The translations under genes and the position numbers were made by a program. The notes under the pieces are model-generated. The model did not search any database. It was not told the DNA's origin and worked only from the letters and a program-made list of their open reading frames with translations. Shown here piece by piece: positions 36,196 through 47,430 of a DNA stretch of 64,000 nt; positions within the stretch are counted from its first letter, which is position 1, and every line of letters begins with the position of its first letter. The DNA is from Melieria omissa (taxonomy: Eukaryota > Arthropoda > Insecta > Diptera > Ulidiidae): contig OZ020269.1 in NCBI GenBank assembly GCA_963971225.1, positions 107,455,486 through 107,519,485 of the forward strand, given 5' to 3'.

Positions 36196-36329
36196 AACAT
36201 ACGTGAGACCTTGAATCTTGTATATCTTCAGCATATCTCACAGCCTAACTTCTTTAGAAATAAATATAATGCACCAGAGCGCTCATTGCCATTAAAAAAT
36301 TTGACTTTCGTCTGTCAGCCGGCGGTGAA

Positions 36330-37385
36330 TTCTATCCAAACTTTATGCCTCACATCCAAGTTGTCGTGGCAAGCTAGATTTGAGTTGGCAGAGCGTCTTT
36401 ATTGCCTCCATTTAAACATGATTCACTGGAAGCGAGTCTCTTTCAAAGCTTTTCTTGGTCATAGATCACTTAACTATCTGGTTCTCAAATTGTTTGATCT
36501 ACCCGAACTTCAGATTGACTTGGATCATCACAGCAAGAAACTTCTGATGATTTGGTTTTCAAATTTCAGATCTATGTGAAGTACAACTTGGCTTGAAGCG
36601 TCCAAGCAATTAACTTGAAAACAGGATTCCAATAGTTTCACTACTTTTCTCGGTTAAACATTACTTGATGAGTTGACTATCTGCTTTTAAAACTGTCAAG
36701 TCTGAAGCTGAGCTTGACTAAGATCACCGCACCAAAAAACTTGACTTCCTACCCTCTCGGGTCTTAGAAAAAGTCTATGTTTTATGGGTCTTAGCAACAG
36801 TCACAACTCCTTCAAACCGGAAAACCTTAATGTTTTTCTTGGTGATTGAAAGCTTAACGTTCTGAGCTTTGAATTATCGGATAAATCGGAAGCATATCTT
36901 GGCTTTGATCATTACTGCAAGAAACTTGACTTCCTACACTGTCGGATCTGAGAAAAAGTTGTTGCTTTATGGGTCTAAGCGACAGTCACAACTCTTTCAA
37001 ACAAAAAACCTCACCACTTTTCTTGGTAATTGGACACCTACCGATCTGAACTTCGAATTGTCATTTCCATCTGAAGCTGAGGTTGGCTTGGACCATCACT
37101 GCAAGAAATTTGACTTCCCACACTTCCGGGCCTTAGAAAAAGTATTTGTTTTATGGATCTACACAACAGTGACAACAGGAATAACCTATCTGATTTTCAA
37201 ATTGTACCTGAAGCTCAGATTGGCTTGGATCATCACAGGAAACAACTTCAAAAAGGAACTTTCAATAGTTTTACTGATTTTCGTGGCAATAGAACACCTC
37301 ACGACTTGGATTGTCCCGGCAAGAAGCTTAAGAATTGATTTTTTTGTTTACTTTTGGGCCTTAAAAATCTTCTGTTGGCACTGAG
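36330..37385. repeat. degenerate tandem array, about 180-190-bp units, about 5 copies
   Basis: Blocks recur: 'gattggcttggatcatcac', 'gcaagaaacttgacttccta', 'cactgtcggatctgagaaaa', 'tttatgggtctaagc', 'acagtcacaac', 'tttcttggtaattg' and 'ctgaagctga'. Copies begin near 36510, 36710, 36890, 37085 and 37215. The 171-codon frame at 36869-37384 spans three units, but the frame is not kept across the other copies, so it is taken as chance. Confidence 0.85.
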
Positions 37386-40060
37386 TCTAATAGCTGTTGG
37401 CACTGACTGGTCTTCCAACTTGACCTATCACCAGTTTTTGATTGTTTGACTCGATCAGTTAGTTGTCGCCACTATCCACTACTCTTTTCCCCCTCTCGTT
37501 CACTCTTGTCCTTTGGTCCCACCCTCATAGCACTGCTTTGACTCCACGTAAGTTTCCAACTGTCGTTGCAATGAAATGTTAATTAAAAACTTCATTTTCA
37601 GTTTATTTACCGAAAAGGGCAGAAAAATCAATAAACGAAATTGCATTTTATTGCCGCCGCCACCACCATTACCATCATTCGCATCGAAAGCGGTAATTTA
37701 TCAACAACAACATAAATCGTTTAATACAATCCGACGTAGACGCGCAATTTATGACCAGTGTTGCACTTGCAACAATGGTGGTGGCGGCGTTTATTTTCGG
37801 CAATTGAGTGTTGCGCTCCAGTGCGCGTTCGTAATTTATTACTTTTTCAACAACAACAACAACCAGCAAAAAACATATACAAAGTGCAGCAATAATTTCA
37901 ATAAACATTGACTGCAGTTCATTGATGTTTATTGTCATTTGTGGCCAATAATTGCGGTTAATTGAAGTTGCGGGCAGCGGCACAGCTGTCGCCTTGAAAC
38001 TAACCTACGACAAAAAAATATAAAATTGCTGAGTACATAGGAAATGTTTCAACATTGAAGCTTTTGTGGCACTTTATTAGTGATTCGACTTTCTAAAAAC
38101 TGTGTTTTGTGGTTCAAATCATAACTTAGCGGATGAGGATTTCTGCTTCCATTTTTCTGTTCATAGATCATAGAACAAATCTGTGCTACCAACTCGGCAG
38201 TAAACTGTTACATATTTTATGTAACCCAAAGAATTTCTAGCACTAGAAATTGCACCAAGTTCAATGACACATTTCAATGCTCATTGACAACAACAATAGC
38301 AACAAACATGGGGCTGCAACAGGCAGCAAACGTCAGCAGCAACTAATGCGAAACGAACACAACGCAGTGTATCGATGCATTGGCCAGCCAGGTCGGCGGA
38401 GCGGCGGACCGGACCGGCGACTTATGCATTCCAGGAATGTCTGGCATATATTTAACACTTTCGCACTCATTAAGCGACAAGAAACATGGAAGAGAAACGC
38501 GCCAGAAGGAGAGCAAATAAGAAGGAACAAACGAAAAAGGGCTGAAAAAAAGCGCACAACGCGGGCGACTCAATTTTCTTAACGCATTCCCGGAAATGCA
38601 CTGTGGGCCGAGGGCGAGTAGGGCAGGGAACGGACAACAACAATAAAAACAACAACAATATTAGTAACATGCAACACAGTGCGACAACAACTGCCACACG
38701 AAGTGGCAGTGAGGCGATCAATGGCGATAAGCAGCAATTTCTGTTTGTGTGTGTGTTTTCAGTGCATGTGTGTATGTGTGTGTGTTTTGAGTGCATGCGC
38801 GCATGTGTGTGTGTGTTGTTTTTGTGACTTGAGAACGCAATCGCTGAAGTTTGACTTAGATTTCAATCAGCGACAAGCGCAACGGACGCCGCTTTGCTCG
38901 CAAATGTCATCCAAACAAAATTGCAACAAAATACAAAAACAACAACAACAACAAAATCGCAACGGGCGACCACAATTCGATGTTTTGTCACGTTTCCGCG
39001 AATGCATTTGGAAGCCGAGATTGTGGCGGCAGTGAGTGTGTGGCAGACGTCGGCGATGGCATAAATAATAAAATTTGCTGCCACCAGCTGCCGCGCAATG
39101 CTACGCGCCCGTAATCCATTCAACCATCCATCCATCCACCCATTTGTCCATTCGTCCGTTCGGCGTTTATGCATCGCCCGTGATTTTCCAGTTCAAGTGC
39201 TCGACCGCAGCGCTAATTGAATTGGCACGATTGGCAGCACCGTCGCGTTGCCCCTGCGGCCGCATGCGCCCCGCTGCAATTAGCGCCATTTAATTTGGAG
39301 TAATGCATGGCCAGCAACAACAACAACAACCATAACAGTAGAATGCTCCATGCAGCTCATCATTCGTCAGCGCCGCGTCCAGACTTTAATTTTTCGCCAC
39401 GCACGATTCTTGTTGCATTCTTGGCTTCGGCCTTTGCTTTTTCTTTGTTGTTGTTGTTACTGTTGCCGTTACTCGTGACGCTCGTTTGACGCCATCGCTG
39501 CATGTTTGCTTTTTTTCTACTCATTCGATTCTGTTCGATATGGCAGCACGTTCGACTACAGCAAGTCGACTCCCACACAACCAGACTGCAATATATATAA
39601 AAAGTTTTTTCAAAGACGCGCCTCACAATTAATGATTTAATTAGCACTCGATTTTTAATAATGCAGCGCGCCATCGTCGCCGCAGTGCAACGTCATCACG
39701 GTGTGTTGTGGGTGGTTGCCAGACTATGTCAACATTGTAAAACGTTGCGTTTGTTGATTTTCAATATTTTTAAAGCTTTAAACACATTCAAGAAAGAGAA
39801 ATTGCCTATTTATATTTGGAATTGAAGGCTTTTCTCGAATTTCTCTCGCTTTGTTAGCGTTGCGTGATTTCATGGGCCAAAGTGTTTAGGCCTTCGCGGC
39901 ATTTACACAGAGTTTTCCTAAGACGGTTTCGTGGTATTTTGTGCGTTAACTATTTTGCTGTAATGTGTTTGTATGCCCTAAATTAAAGTTACGTATTTGA
40001 ATTGAAAATGTACATATGTACAAATGATTGAAATGATAAAAGTTTGTAAATATTCGACAC
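37386..40060. other. unique islands with CAA and GT runs
   Basis: No gene was recognised. G+C-rich patches lie at 38340-38430 and 39060-39290, an interrupted GT repeat at about 38743-38818, and CAA runs at about 37850-37865, 38635-38660, 38935-38955 and 39315-39332. Open frames are readings of these repeats. Candidate enhancers. Confidence 0.4.
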
Positions 40061-40064
40061 TCAG

Positions 40065-41435
40065 TTTTGAATATTGTTGACATTATTTTCTGCATTAATG
40101 ATTTAGATTTAAGTTGATTTGAATAATGTTCACAAATAGTCGCTATTTGGGTTTTTACAAGATGTGTACATGGTTATCTACATTCATTTTGTACAGCATT
40201 GCTGGCATAATTGTCTACATGTCTGAGTTTAATTGAGCAGAATTTAATAAAGTTTCTAAATTGTGGATATTATGTATTTTAAAAGATGTCTACATGGTAA
40301 TCTACATTATTGCTAACGGTACGATATCATATTATGATTTATATTAAATCGAAATTACAAAAAATTTTATAGATAGTCGGCATTATGGTTTGTAGAAGAT
40401 GGTCTACATGGTTATCTACATGATTTTTGTACGATATGAGGACATAATTGTTTACATATTTAATTTGGATAAAAATCATTTGAACAAAGTTCACAAATTG
40501 TTGACATTATGTTTTTTAGACGATCTCTACATGGTTATCTACATGAGTCTTGAACAATATGAAAACGTAATTGTCTACATATTTGATTTGGATTAAACTC
40601 ATATTAACCCTTTCCGACATGAAAATAACAGCCCGTAGGCTGTAGTCCAATATATTGGACATTGTGACTAAAAGGGTTAACAATGTTCACAACTAGTTCA
40701 CGTTATGGTTTTTGGAGGATTTATATATGGTTATCTACATGCTTTGTGTACAATATGAGGACCTATTTGTCTACATATTTCATGAAGATTAAATTCATAT
40801 AATCAATGTTCACAACTAGTTCACGTTATGGGTTTTTGGAGGATTTCTACGTGGTTATCTACATGATTTTTGTTCAATACGAGGACATACATACATGGTT
40901 GTCTACATGATTTTTGTACAATTTGAGAACATAGTTGTCTACATATTTGATTTAAATTAAATTTAAATGAACAAAGTTCACAACTTGTTGACGTTCTGGT
41001 TTTTCGAGAATCTCTTTGTGGTTATCTACATGATTTGTGTATATTATGAGAACATACTTTTCTAAAAATTTTATTTATATTAAATTCATATGAACAAAGT
41101 TGACATTATGGTTTTTACATGGTCATCTACATTATTGCTTACAGTATTATTAATTTAATTGTCTACATATCTGATTTAGATTAGGTTGCATTGGAAAAGA
41201 ATCGTAAATAGTCAACATTATGTTCTCTATAAGATGCATTTATGGTTATCTACAGTATTTGTTTACACTATGCAGACATAATTGTTTACATATCTGACTC
41301 AGATTAAGATCAAAATACACAAATGGTCGACAATATGTTTCTTCAAAACTATCTACCTGGTCATTTACCTAATTTTTTACCCCATTCTCGACACAACTGT
41401 CCACGCATTGTTGCTGTCGACATCATTTCACACAA
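40065..41435. repeat. degenerate tandem array, about 110-125-bp units, about 11 copies, with GATA-like motif
   Basis: Each unit contains variants of 'gttcacaaatagttgacatt', 'atggtttttagaagat', 'ctacatggttatctacatg', 'tttttgtacaatatgaggac', 'ataattgtctacatatttga' and 'ttagattaaattcatat'. The word TTATCTA (reverse complement TAGATAA, a consensus GATA-factor site) occurs at about 40174, 40413, 40535, 40731, 40855, 41022 and 41246, always at the same place in the unit. Three further units have one-base variants. A 69-bp micro-transposon interrupts the array at 40608-40676. Confidence 0.9.
40608..40676. mobile_element. 69-bp TTAA-flanked micro-MITE (piggyBac-like)
   Basis: The element starts CCCTTT and ends AAAGGG, with TTAA directly outside each end (40604-40607 and 40677-40680). 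This is the target-site signature of piggyBac transposons, which duplicate TTAA and often have CCC...GGG ends (established knowledge). The interior is two near-perfect palindromes, CAGCCCGTAGGCTG and TCCAATATATTGGA. The neighbouring repeat unit at about 40796-40810 lacks the insert and shows the empty site as 'tcatataatcaatgttc'. No coding capacity exists, so it would need a transposase supplied in trans. Confidence 0.75.
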
Positions 41436-44250
41436 GTTTGTCTACATTCGACTTGTTGTTTGCCTATTTTCTGCAAAGAACTATAGAAAAAATTCCCTGA
41501 ATTGTGACCACTGACCAACGCGTCGCTTGAGTCATTTCAGTTGAGAAATGCACAAACGTGCAGCAATCATCACACTCCATGCTCGACTTAACTTGAACAA
41601 CAACAACAACAAACATAAATAACGCCATCTCGTTATTTCCAATAAGAAATTCTGCAATTTGACTGAAATATGAGCGCAGCAAAAATTGCACAAATCGAAT
41701 GCAGAGCAACGAAGTGAGAAGCGCCAACGAAGGCGCGAAGCTACCGAGAAAGAATTTGCACTGGACGCATAAATTTAATTACCACCACCACCACCAATAA
41801 CAACAACAACAACAGAACAGCAACACAAAAGCACGAACTACTACTCCACGCCCCTGTTGCGGCGCCCACTTGTCCACCTTGCAGCACTTTGTGTCTGCTG
41901 CTGCCGCCGCCGCCGCAACTACTCAGCATTGCAGTCAGAAGCGAAGCTCGAACTGAAGCTGCAGTTGCGGCATCAAACGCCAAAGTCCATGACAGCTGAA
42001 CGCCAGCGCCGTGGCGCACTGAACTTGTACACGGCGCAAAATCTTGGCCACATTTCAACAACAACTCGGTGCACATTTTGTCATGTGGCGAGTTTCTCGC
42101 ACTGTGCGCGTCATTGGTGCAGCAGGCGGCCACAATGAAGCAGCGCCGCAAAACACTGCAACATTGCGCGCCCCTTCGCGCCGACTTGCACTGCAAATGA
42201 ATGGATGGACTGTAGACTGAACCTAGTCACCTATCAATCCATCTCGAGTGCTGTTCAAGTGCTTTACTTATTAGAGTGTGGTTGTTGTTGTTGTTAGCAA
42301 AGTCAAGAAGTTCAATACCCCAGCGGCTACACAGCACCTTAACCCACGTTGCGTTCCCCTGCGACGCTGCGCTTCCGCCTGCTTCAACCAAAACGAGGAA
42401 GCGCACTGCTTCTGCTCGGCTTCTTTGCTGTGTTGTTGTTGTTGTGTTGCTTGGCGGCCGTTCATTCGTTTGTTCGTTCGGTTATTAAGTGGCAACTGTA
42501 TCTGATTGTAATTAGTAAAGTATCTGCGCTTAGCATTTGTTGCTCGAGATCGAATGTAAACAATGATGCTCGAGCTGAATGTGCGCCGCTCGTCGTCTGG
42601 CAGCGCCTAATGAAGATCGAAGAAGCGCAAAAGCAAAAGTACCCAACGATGTGTGTATGTGTGTGTGTTCGAAGTTTTCGAAGGTGAGATGCAAAAGTTT
42701 GCGCACTTTAGTTCCGCATTAGTTCGACTTGGCGCAACTATGGGTTTTTGCCCTCTGGCCACTCAAACCGAGGTCAAGTAGCAACGGCGGCCAAGTGGGC
42801 ATTGTTCGCATATTTTCAATTACAGAGACCAATCAATCGAGAGGAAATTATTTTGAATTTATTTTAAACTCATTGTTTAGTGATGATATTCGATTATCTG
42901 ACATTTAGGTTTAGTAAACTTTCTTAAAGAAGTTTTCTCGCTTTTTGTATGAATTGTTTTTACAAACAATTTATTTTTTGTTAGTTCTAAACAGTTATTC
43001 TTAGTTCTAAACAGTTATTCTTAATTCTAAACAATTATTCTTAAAATTGTTTAAAGCTATTTTGTTACCAAAAATTTCATGCGCGCATTTTTTTCAAGGA
43101 TTTTATGACATTTGCTTAATTGTTTTCTCTGTGGCAACGCTAACGTTGTCGCCGACCACGCCCCCGTTGTGGGCATTCAAAACAACCGCAAACGAAAACC
43201 ACATTTCGTGCCTTTTTCAATCGCTTAATTGCCGGTTGGCAATGTTGGCTCGAAGCGGCCGACGACACCAACAAACGGCTGCAGTCAACCAGTTGGCCGA
43301 GTGGCTCTGGACATTTGTTGTTGTTGTTCATAACTCATAAACTATGAAAAGCTGAGTGCGCTGCAACTTTTGACAATACTCGCACACACACACATACGAA
43401 TGAATTTATGCACAAACAGCTAAAGCGAAAGCAACAACAATAATAATAGCAACAACAAAATGGTTGAAACTAGTCAACAACACCGACACACCAACACTAA
43501 ACAACACTAAAAGTTGTTGGCATTACAATTGTCGACTGCAGCTGACAGTCGACGCTGGACAGCGCGACAACGCTTCAGACGCGGAGACGCTCAGCTGCGC
43601 GGGGGGAGGCGGGCAATCGGGCGGTCCCTATGCTATTTTTGTTAAATGAAAGGCAAATATTGATGTGATGCCTGCGAGTCGAGAAGTATGCAAATAAATC
43701 GAATGCCGCTTGTCAAACGTGAACATGCCACACACTGACGCGTCGAACGCTGAACATCGAACGCGTCGCGTCGCGTCCAAAGTCAACAGAACGCGCACTG
43801 GCCGGCCGGCCGCCTGGACCGCGGCCAGACGCTTCGCCACATGTCAAATACCAATGCAGTGTGTTGTGTTGTTGTTGTTATTTAGTTGTAGTTTTAACTT
43901 TGTGGTACGCAATTTTGCTTGCACATTGTTGTCGTCGTCTTTGCTGTTGTTTTGATTGTTGTTGTTGTTGCTGGCATGTAAGCGGCAATATTTTTGTAAA
44001 CAGCAAAATATTAAAACACCAAATGCCTACAGTAACAACAACAACAAAAGTAGTCATACTAAAACACATAAAAACAAACGACCAAACTTTCAAGTTGAAG
44101 TCCAAAGTTTAGAGCGAACAAGTTGTTAGACGAACGCTGACAACAACAACGCTTACAACAATGTAAATAACGTTTGAAATCACAACAAGTGTACAACAAC
44201 ACATACTAACAACAATAGTTGCAGGGTTTACAAATTGTGCCGACGACAGT
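41436..44250. other. G+C-rich islands with CAA/TTG runs
   Basis: Unique DNA with G+C-rich patches at 41840-42200, 42300-42480, 43100-43320 and 43540-43850, separated by simple CAA/TTG runs. The many overlapping open frames on both strands show no known domain. The patch at 43760-43830 is strongly CpG-rich (CGCGTCGCGTCGCGTCC-type words). Candidate regulatory DNA. Confidence 0.4.
42981..43040. repeat. 20-bp direct repeat, three copies
   Basis: 'ttagttctaaacagttattc' is present twice in perfect tandem and a third time with two substitutions. It is a small, recent minisatellite in A+T-rich sequence. Confidence 0.97.
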
Positions 44251-44449
44251 AATTTGAGGTTAGGTATTTCTATGTATAGAACTTAACCTCACATTTTTTT
44301 TGTATAAAATGTGGTAAAAAGAGATTCAATATTTGTGCATGAAATTGAAGGAAACATGTTGGAATGACTATGCTATGAATAATTAGGCTATTGATAGGAT
44401 GGTCCGATTTGGGTTACATTTTTTCGATAACTTTTTAAAGGTTAAGGTA

Positions 44450-45255
44450 CAATTTTATAACTTTTTCATCGTTTTGTTCTATAACTTGTTGCCATTTTGA
44501 AGGTAATTCCATGCTTCTCTAATAATAAAAACATTCGTCCTTATTGGGTTTAAAAGTTTATCTTGAGCTGAATTTTACGCCAACAAAATTTGTATCCATA
44601 GACAGGGACAGGTAATCACTTGGTGCTAGGTCCGGACTATAAGGTGGATGCATAAGAACCTCCCAATTTCATCACCAACCCCCAACCAAAGCTTTCGGAG
44701 CCTTAGCCGAGTCCCTATCAAGTTGTGTGACCCGGAGTTATCCTCATGGAACACAATTCCCCTCTGAACGATCACTTCCATCAGATGGTTCAATTATTGA
44801 CAGTACAGGTCCAAATTTAGAAGGCCGAAAGGGACCACTCCCATCAAACACACAACAGATCCTGTCTGACCATCAATCCTGGCTTGGCCCCCGTTTGGCC
44901 CGGTTCACTACTACCGTTTTTGCTTGCCGTTGTCGTAGTTGATTCACTTTTCATTACCAGTCGTCACTCGCTTCAGAAATGATTTGAAATTCGGTCCATG
45001 AGGTTTCATTGCTTAAACTCGTGTGGCACCCACACATCGAGCTTCTTTTTGTATCCAGCCTCATTCAAGTGGTTCCAAATAGTTTTTTGAGCAATATTTA
45101 GCTCCTGGATAATCGAAACAGTGCTTAAATGACAGTAAGGCTCGACGATTTCCATAATTATATCCACAGCTTGGACCATTGACCTTCCTGAATGCGTTGA
45201 ATCTTTGACATCAAAACCATTCACAAAGTTAGATTATTTAGATTTAAATTCGTCA
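44450..45255 (-). pseudogene. mariner transposase pseudogene
   Basis: Reading the - strand, 45224-45006 encodes a helix-turn-helix segment ending 'YKKKLDVWVPHEF', matching the conserved VPHEL region of mariner transposases. Further on, in shifted frames, come a 'GNEK'-stop version of the GDEKW catalytic motif, 'PPYSPDLAPSDY' (about 44640) with the next residues 'LSLSMDTNFVG', and 'LPSKWQQVIEQND' (about 44465-44500) near the C terminus. The order is colinear with a full-length DD34D transposase (about 345 residues). The first catalytic Asp reads as Asn, and stops plus frameshifts break the frame repeatedly. No inverted-repeat ends could be fixed. It is a dead, ancient copy. Confidence 0.85.
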
Positions 45256-45550
45256 ACCCTAAAGTTCGGAGTGGTTGTCGTTAATAGCCGATAAATGTTT
45301 TGAAATCAAGTGTCTGTAAGTTAAATGCGTACAAATATTTTAAAGTTCGTTTTTTTAAGCATTATCTTTTATTTTGTATTGTTCGGTTCCAGTTTTTATT
45401 TCGAACTTAAAATTTAATTTTTTCTGGTTGGCGTGAACATTTTTATATTGCTTAGCTTTTTTTTAATAACATATATTAAAATATGGACAGAAAAACAAAG
45501 TGGCAAAGAACAAAATAGCTCCGTGAACAATTATTAGTATTGTAATTTGG
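45256..45550. other. A+T-rich flank of the mariner copy
   Basis: Possibly the decayed N-terminal part and 5' end of the mariner element. Nothing else was recognised. Confidence 0.35.
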
Positions 45551-45551
45551 T

Positions 45552-45890
45552 TCATAGTTTATTTGATTTATTAGCAATATGTCCAAATAGTTCTGTGCAT
45601 TTCCAATTATCTGCCGTACTGCGTCTTTCCACCCGCATTGTTTTAGTGTTCGGTATCGGAGAATCAATTCTGCATTCTTCCATATTAATCTCTGTCAGTG
45701 TGTCAAAGGCGATTCCTATTTTGGAAACAAGATGCGACAGGACTTTTGATGCAAGTCCATGTTCGTCTAACTGTTTCTCCGCATAGTAATTGGCGTCCGT
45801 TTCTGATTTGGAGGTCATGTTCCAGCTTCCTTCTTTCTTCAACACTCCAATGACTAATAATGGGTTCTCTTTTTCGATTATTTTCCATGG
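45552..45890 (-). pseudogene. unidentified coding-like remnant
   Basis: The - strand frame ending at 45552 reads about 110 codons with balanced, non-repetitive composition ('SKSETDANYYAEKQLDEHGL', then 'SHLVSKIGIAFDTLTEINM', and ending 'CTELFGHIANKSNKL'). This is unlike the simple-repeat frames common in this window. It starts after a stop with no convincing ATG or splice acceptor, and a second frame carrying an ATG at 45888 overlaps it. I do not recognise the family. It could be a transposon-encoded accessory protein or a retrocopy fragment. Confidence 0.3.
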
Positions 45891-46740
45891 TTAGATATGA
45901 TATTCGTTGTAATTTAGTTATTTCATTACTTACAAATTTCTTTCCAATTTATTCAATTTGTTTTCTACTTTTGGCTTGTTATGATAACGAAGTGCTGGTC
46001 TTTCTTTTGTCTCTAGCTCCTTTGGCTTCTATGATGGCAGTTGTGCTCCTCTTCATGTCTCATGTCTCAAATTACCACTTCAGTCAATATGTAAATCCAA
46101 CAAATGTAATTTTGTTAAAGAAATCTAGTAAAGAGTAGCTTAAGTCGACAAAAGAGAAAAGTTTAGTTATTGCGTTCGAAGCTTTATAGAAGTCAAGGCG
46201 CTTAAATTTATTTTATCTGGTTTTACAAATTCTGTTTTTATGCAATTTTTTATTTTAAGCCTTTTGAAACAACAATTCTTTGGTCAGAACAACTTATGTG
46301 GACATAGTTTTCAAACTTTTATTTTCGACTTAAGCTACTCTTTCATATGACCACAGAATGATACCTTTTGTCCGATTCTCAGAATTGTTTAAGTTCCATG
46401 ACACTATTCACGTTTTCATTCGCTTTTATTGAAGACAAACTGTTCGCCTTTATTGAAGAAGAACTCAAGTAAATCGAAGTGAAGCAATCACAAAATTGAG
46501 AAGAAGTCTGAGAAGATTTTTCTATACAAAATTTTCTATTTAGGACGTGGCAAACTTTTTATTGAATAAAAACAAAAATTTAATGACTGCTGTCAGTGCG
46601 CAGCCAACTGCGTTAAAAAATCAATCTTTGAATTCAAAAGTGCTGAGCAGCTGAAAAGCAGCCTTGCCAGCAGACTTTTCACAATTTTATGTTTCAAACG
46701 CCATCTGCGTAGATACTAACTACTAAAACCCTCTATTAGA
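45891..46740. other. non-coding, A+T-rich
   Basis: No exon was recognised. A hydrophobic 92-codon + strand frame (45860-46138) lies antisense to and beyond the preceding remnant and has no family resemblance. Confidence 0.4.
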
Positions 46741-46776
46741 AATTCTGTGGCCGTAAGGAATAACAGCCAAAGTCGA
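46741..46776 (+). repeat. 36-bp inverted repeat, left arm
   Basis: Starts 'aattctgtggccgtaaggaa'. It is a perfect reverse complement of 50432-50467, on the far side of the LINE. It may be the terminal inverted repeat of a DNA element into which the LINE inserted, or the product of an inversion. No target-site duplication is visible outside the arms. Confidence 0.95.
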
Positions 46777-47195
46777 TTTTACGAAGTTTTCAGGAGACCA
46801 CTTTTAATTTTTGAATTTGTTTTAGATTACACTGGATAAATTTTAGATTTTTGGGCGTAAAACATTAATTTTAAGAGCAAAAGCCATAGAATTTTGTGTA
46901 GTAGTACATTTGAATACGACGAATGCAATGGTGGTAATAACTGTGTGAAGTGTGTGAAGAATTCGCGTGGGCAGACGTGCCCTTTCGTTGCTCCGCGGTT
47001 TTTTAATGTTTTTATGTGTGTGCGCGTGCTAAATATACGTATAAATGTTAAGAGTGTCGCGTATTGTCCGTCTGTCGCTGCTATCGCGTTGTGGCCCACC
47101 AAAATCGCGCGGCCACATCAAAAAATATTAAAATTAAAATTATTTAAACGCGTAATGCACTTGCAAACGCTAAACTGCAGTGCAAGTGCCGTTAC
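46777..47195. other. A+T-rich segment between left inverted repeat and LINE leader
   Basis: Not recognisably part of the LINE. It has no counterpart on the other side, where the inverted repeat lies 17 bp beyond the poly(A). If the arms belong to a DNA element, this is what remains of its interior. Confidence 0.4.
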
Positions 47196-47324
47196 AGTCG
47201 CTGTCCGCCAGTTCGACCTCCGTCCGCGTTGTGTTGTTGCTGCGTTCTTTTTTCCCGTCTTGTCTTTTCCTTCGTCCGTTTTCAGTAGCGCTACATGTGG
47301 TCCTGTTCGACACTGAGAAATTGA

Positions 47325-47367
47325 CTGATCTGTGGTAAAGGCATAACACTTACCACAGGGCATCATC
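47325..47367 (+). promoter_or_regulatory. stem-loop in the LINE leader
   Basis: 'ctgtggtaa' (47330-47338) pairs perfectly with 'ttaccacag' (47350-47358) around an 11-nt loop. Outer bases 'ctgat' and 'atcag' (about 47325-47329 and 47363-47367) can extend the stem across a small bulge. The hairpin lies about 70 nt before the start codon and could affect translation or packaging of the LINE RNA (inference). Confidence 0.6.
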
Positions 47368-47430
47368 AGTTTTTCAGTGCGTCAGATCACATTTCCGTCT
47401 GCTTTCCTTGTCCTTTAACCCACCCAGGTC

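Noticed and set aside
36869..37384. 171-codon frame on the + strand as a gene
   Set aside because: It runs through three units of a tandem array whose other copies do not keep the frame.
45860..46138. 92-codon hydrophobic + strand frame as a small membrane protein
   Set aside because: No promoter or splice context, no recognisable family, and partly antisense to a more coding-like remnant.
46894..47316. 140-codon frame upstream of the LINE as a possible ORF1 (gag)
   Set aside because: No CCHC knuckles or coiled coil; it overlaps the inferred leader boundary and its Cys residues do not form a known pattern.
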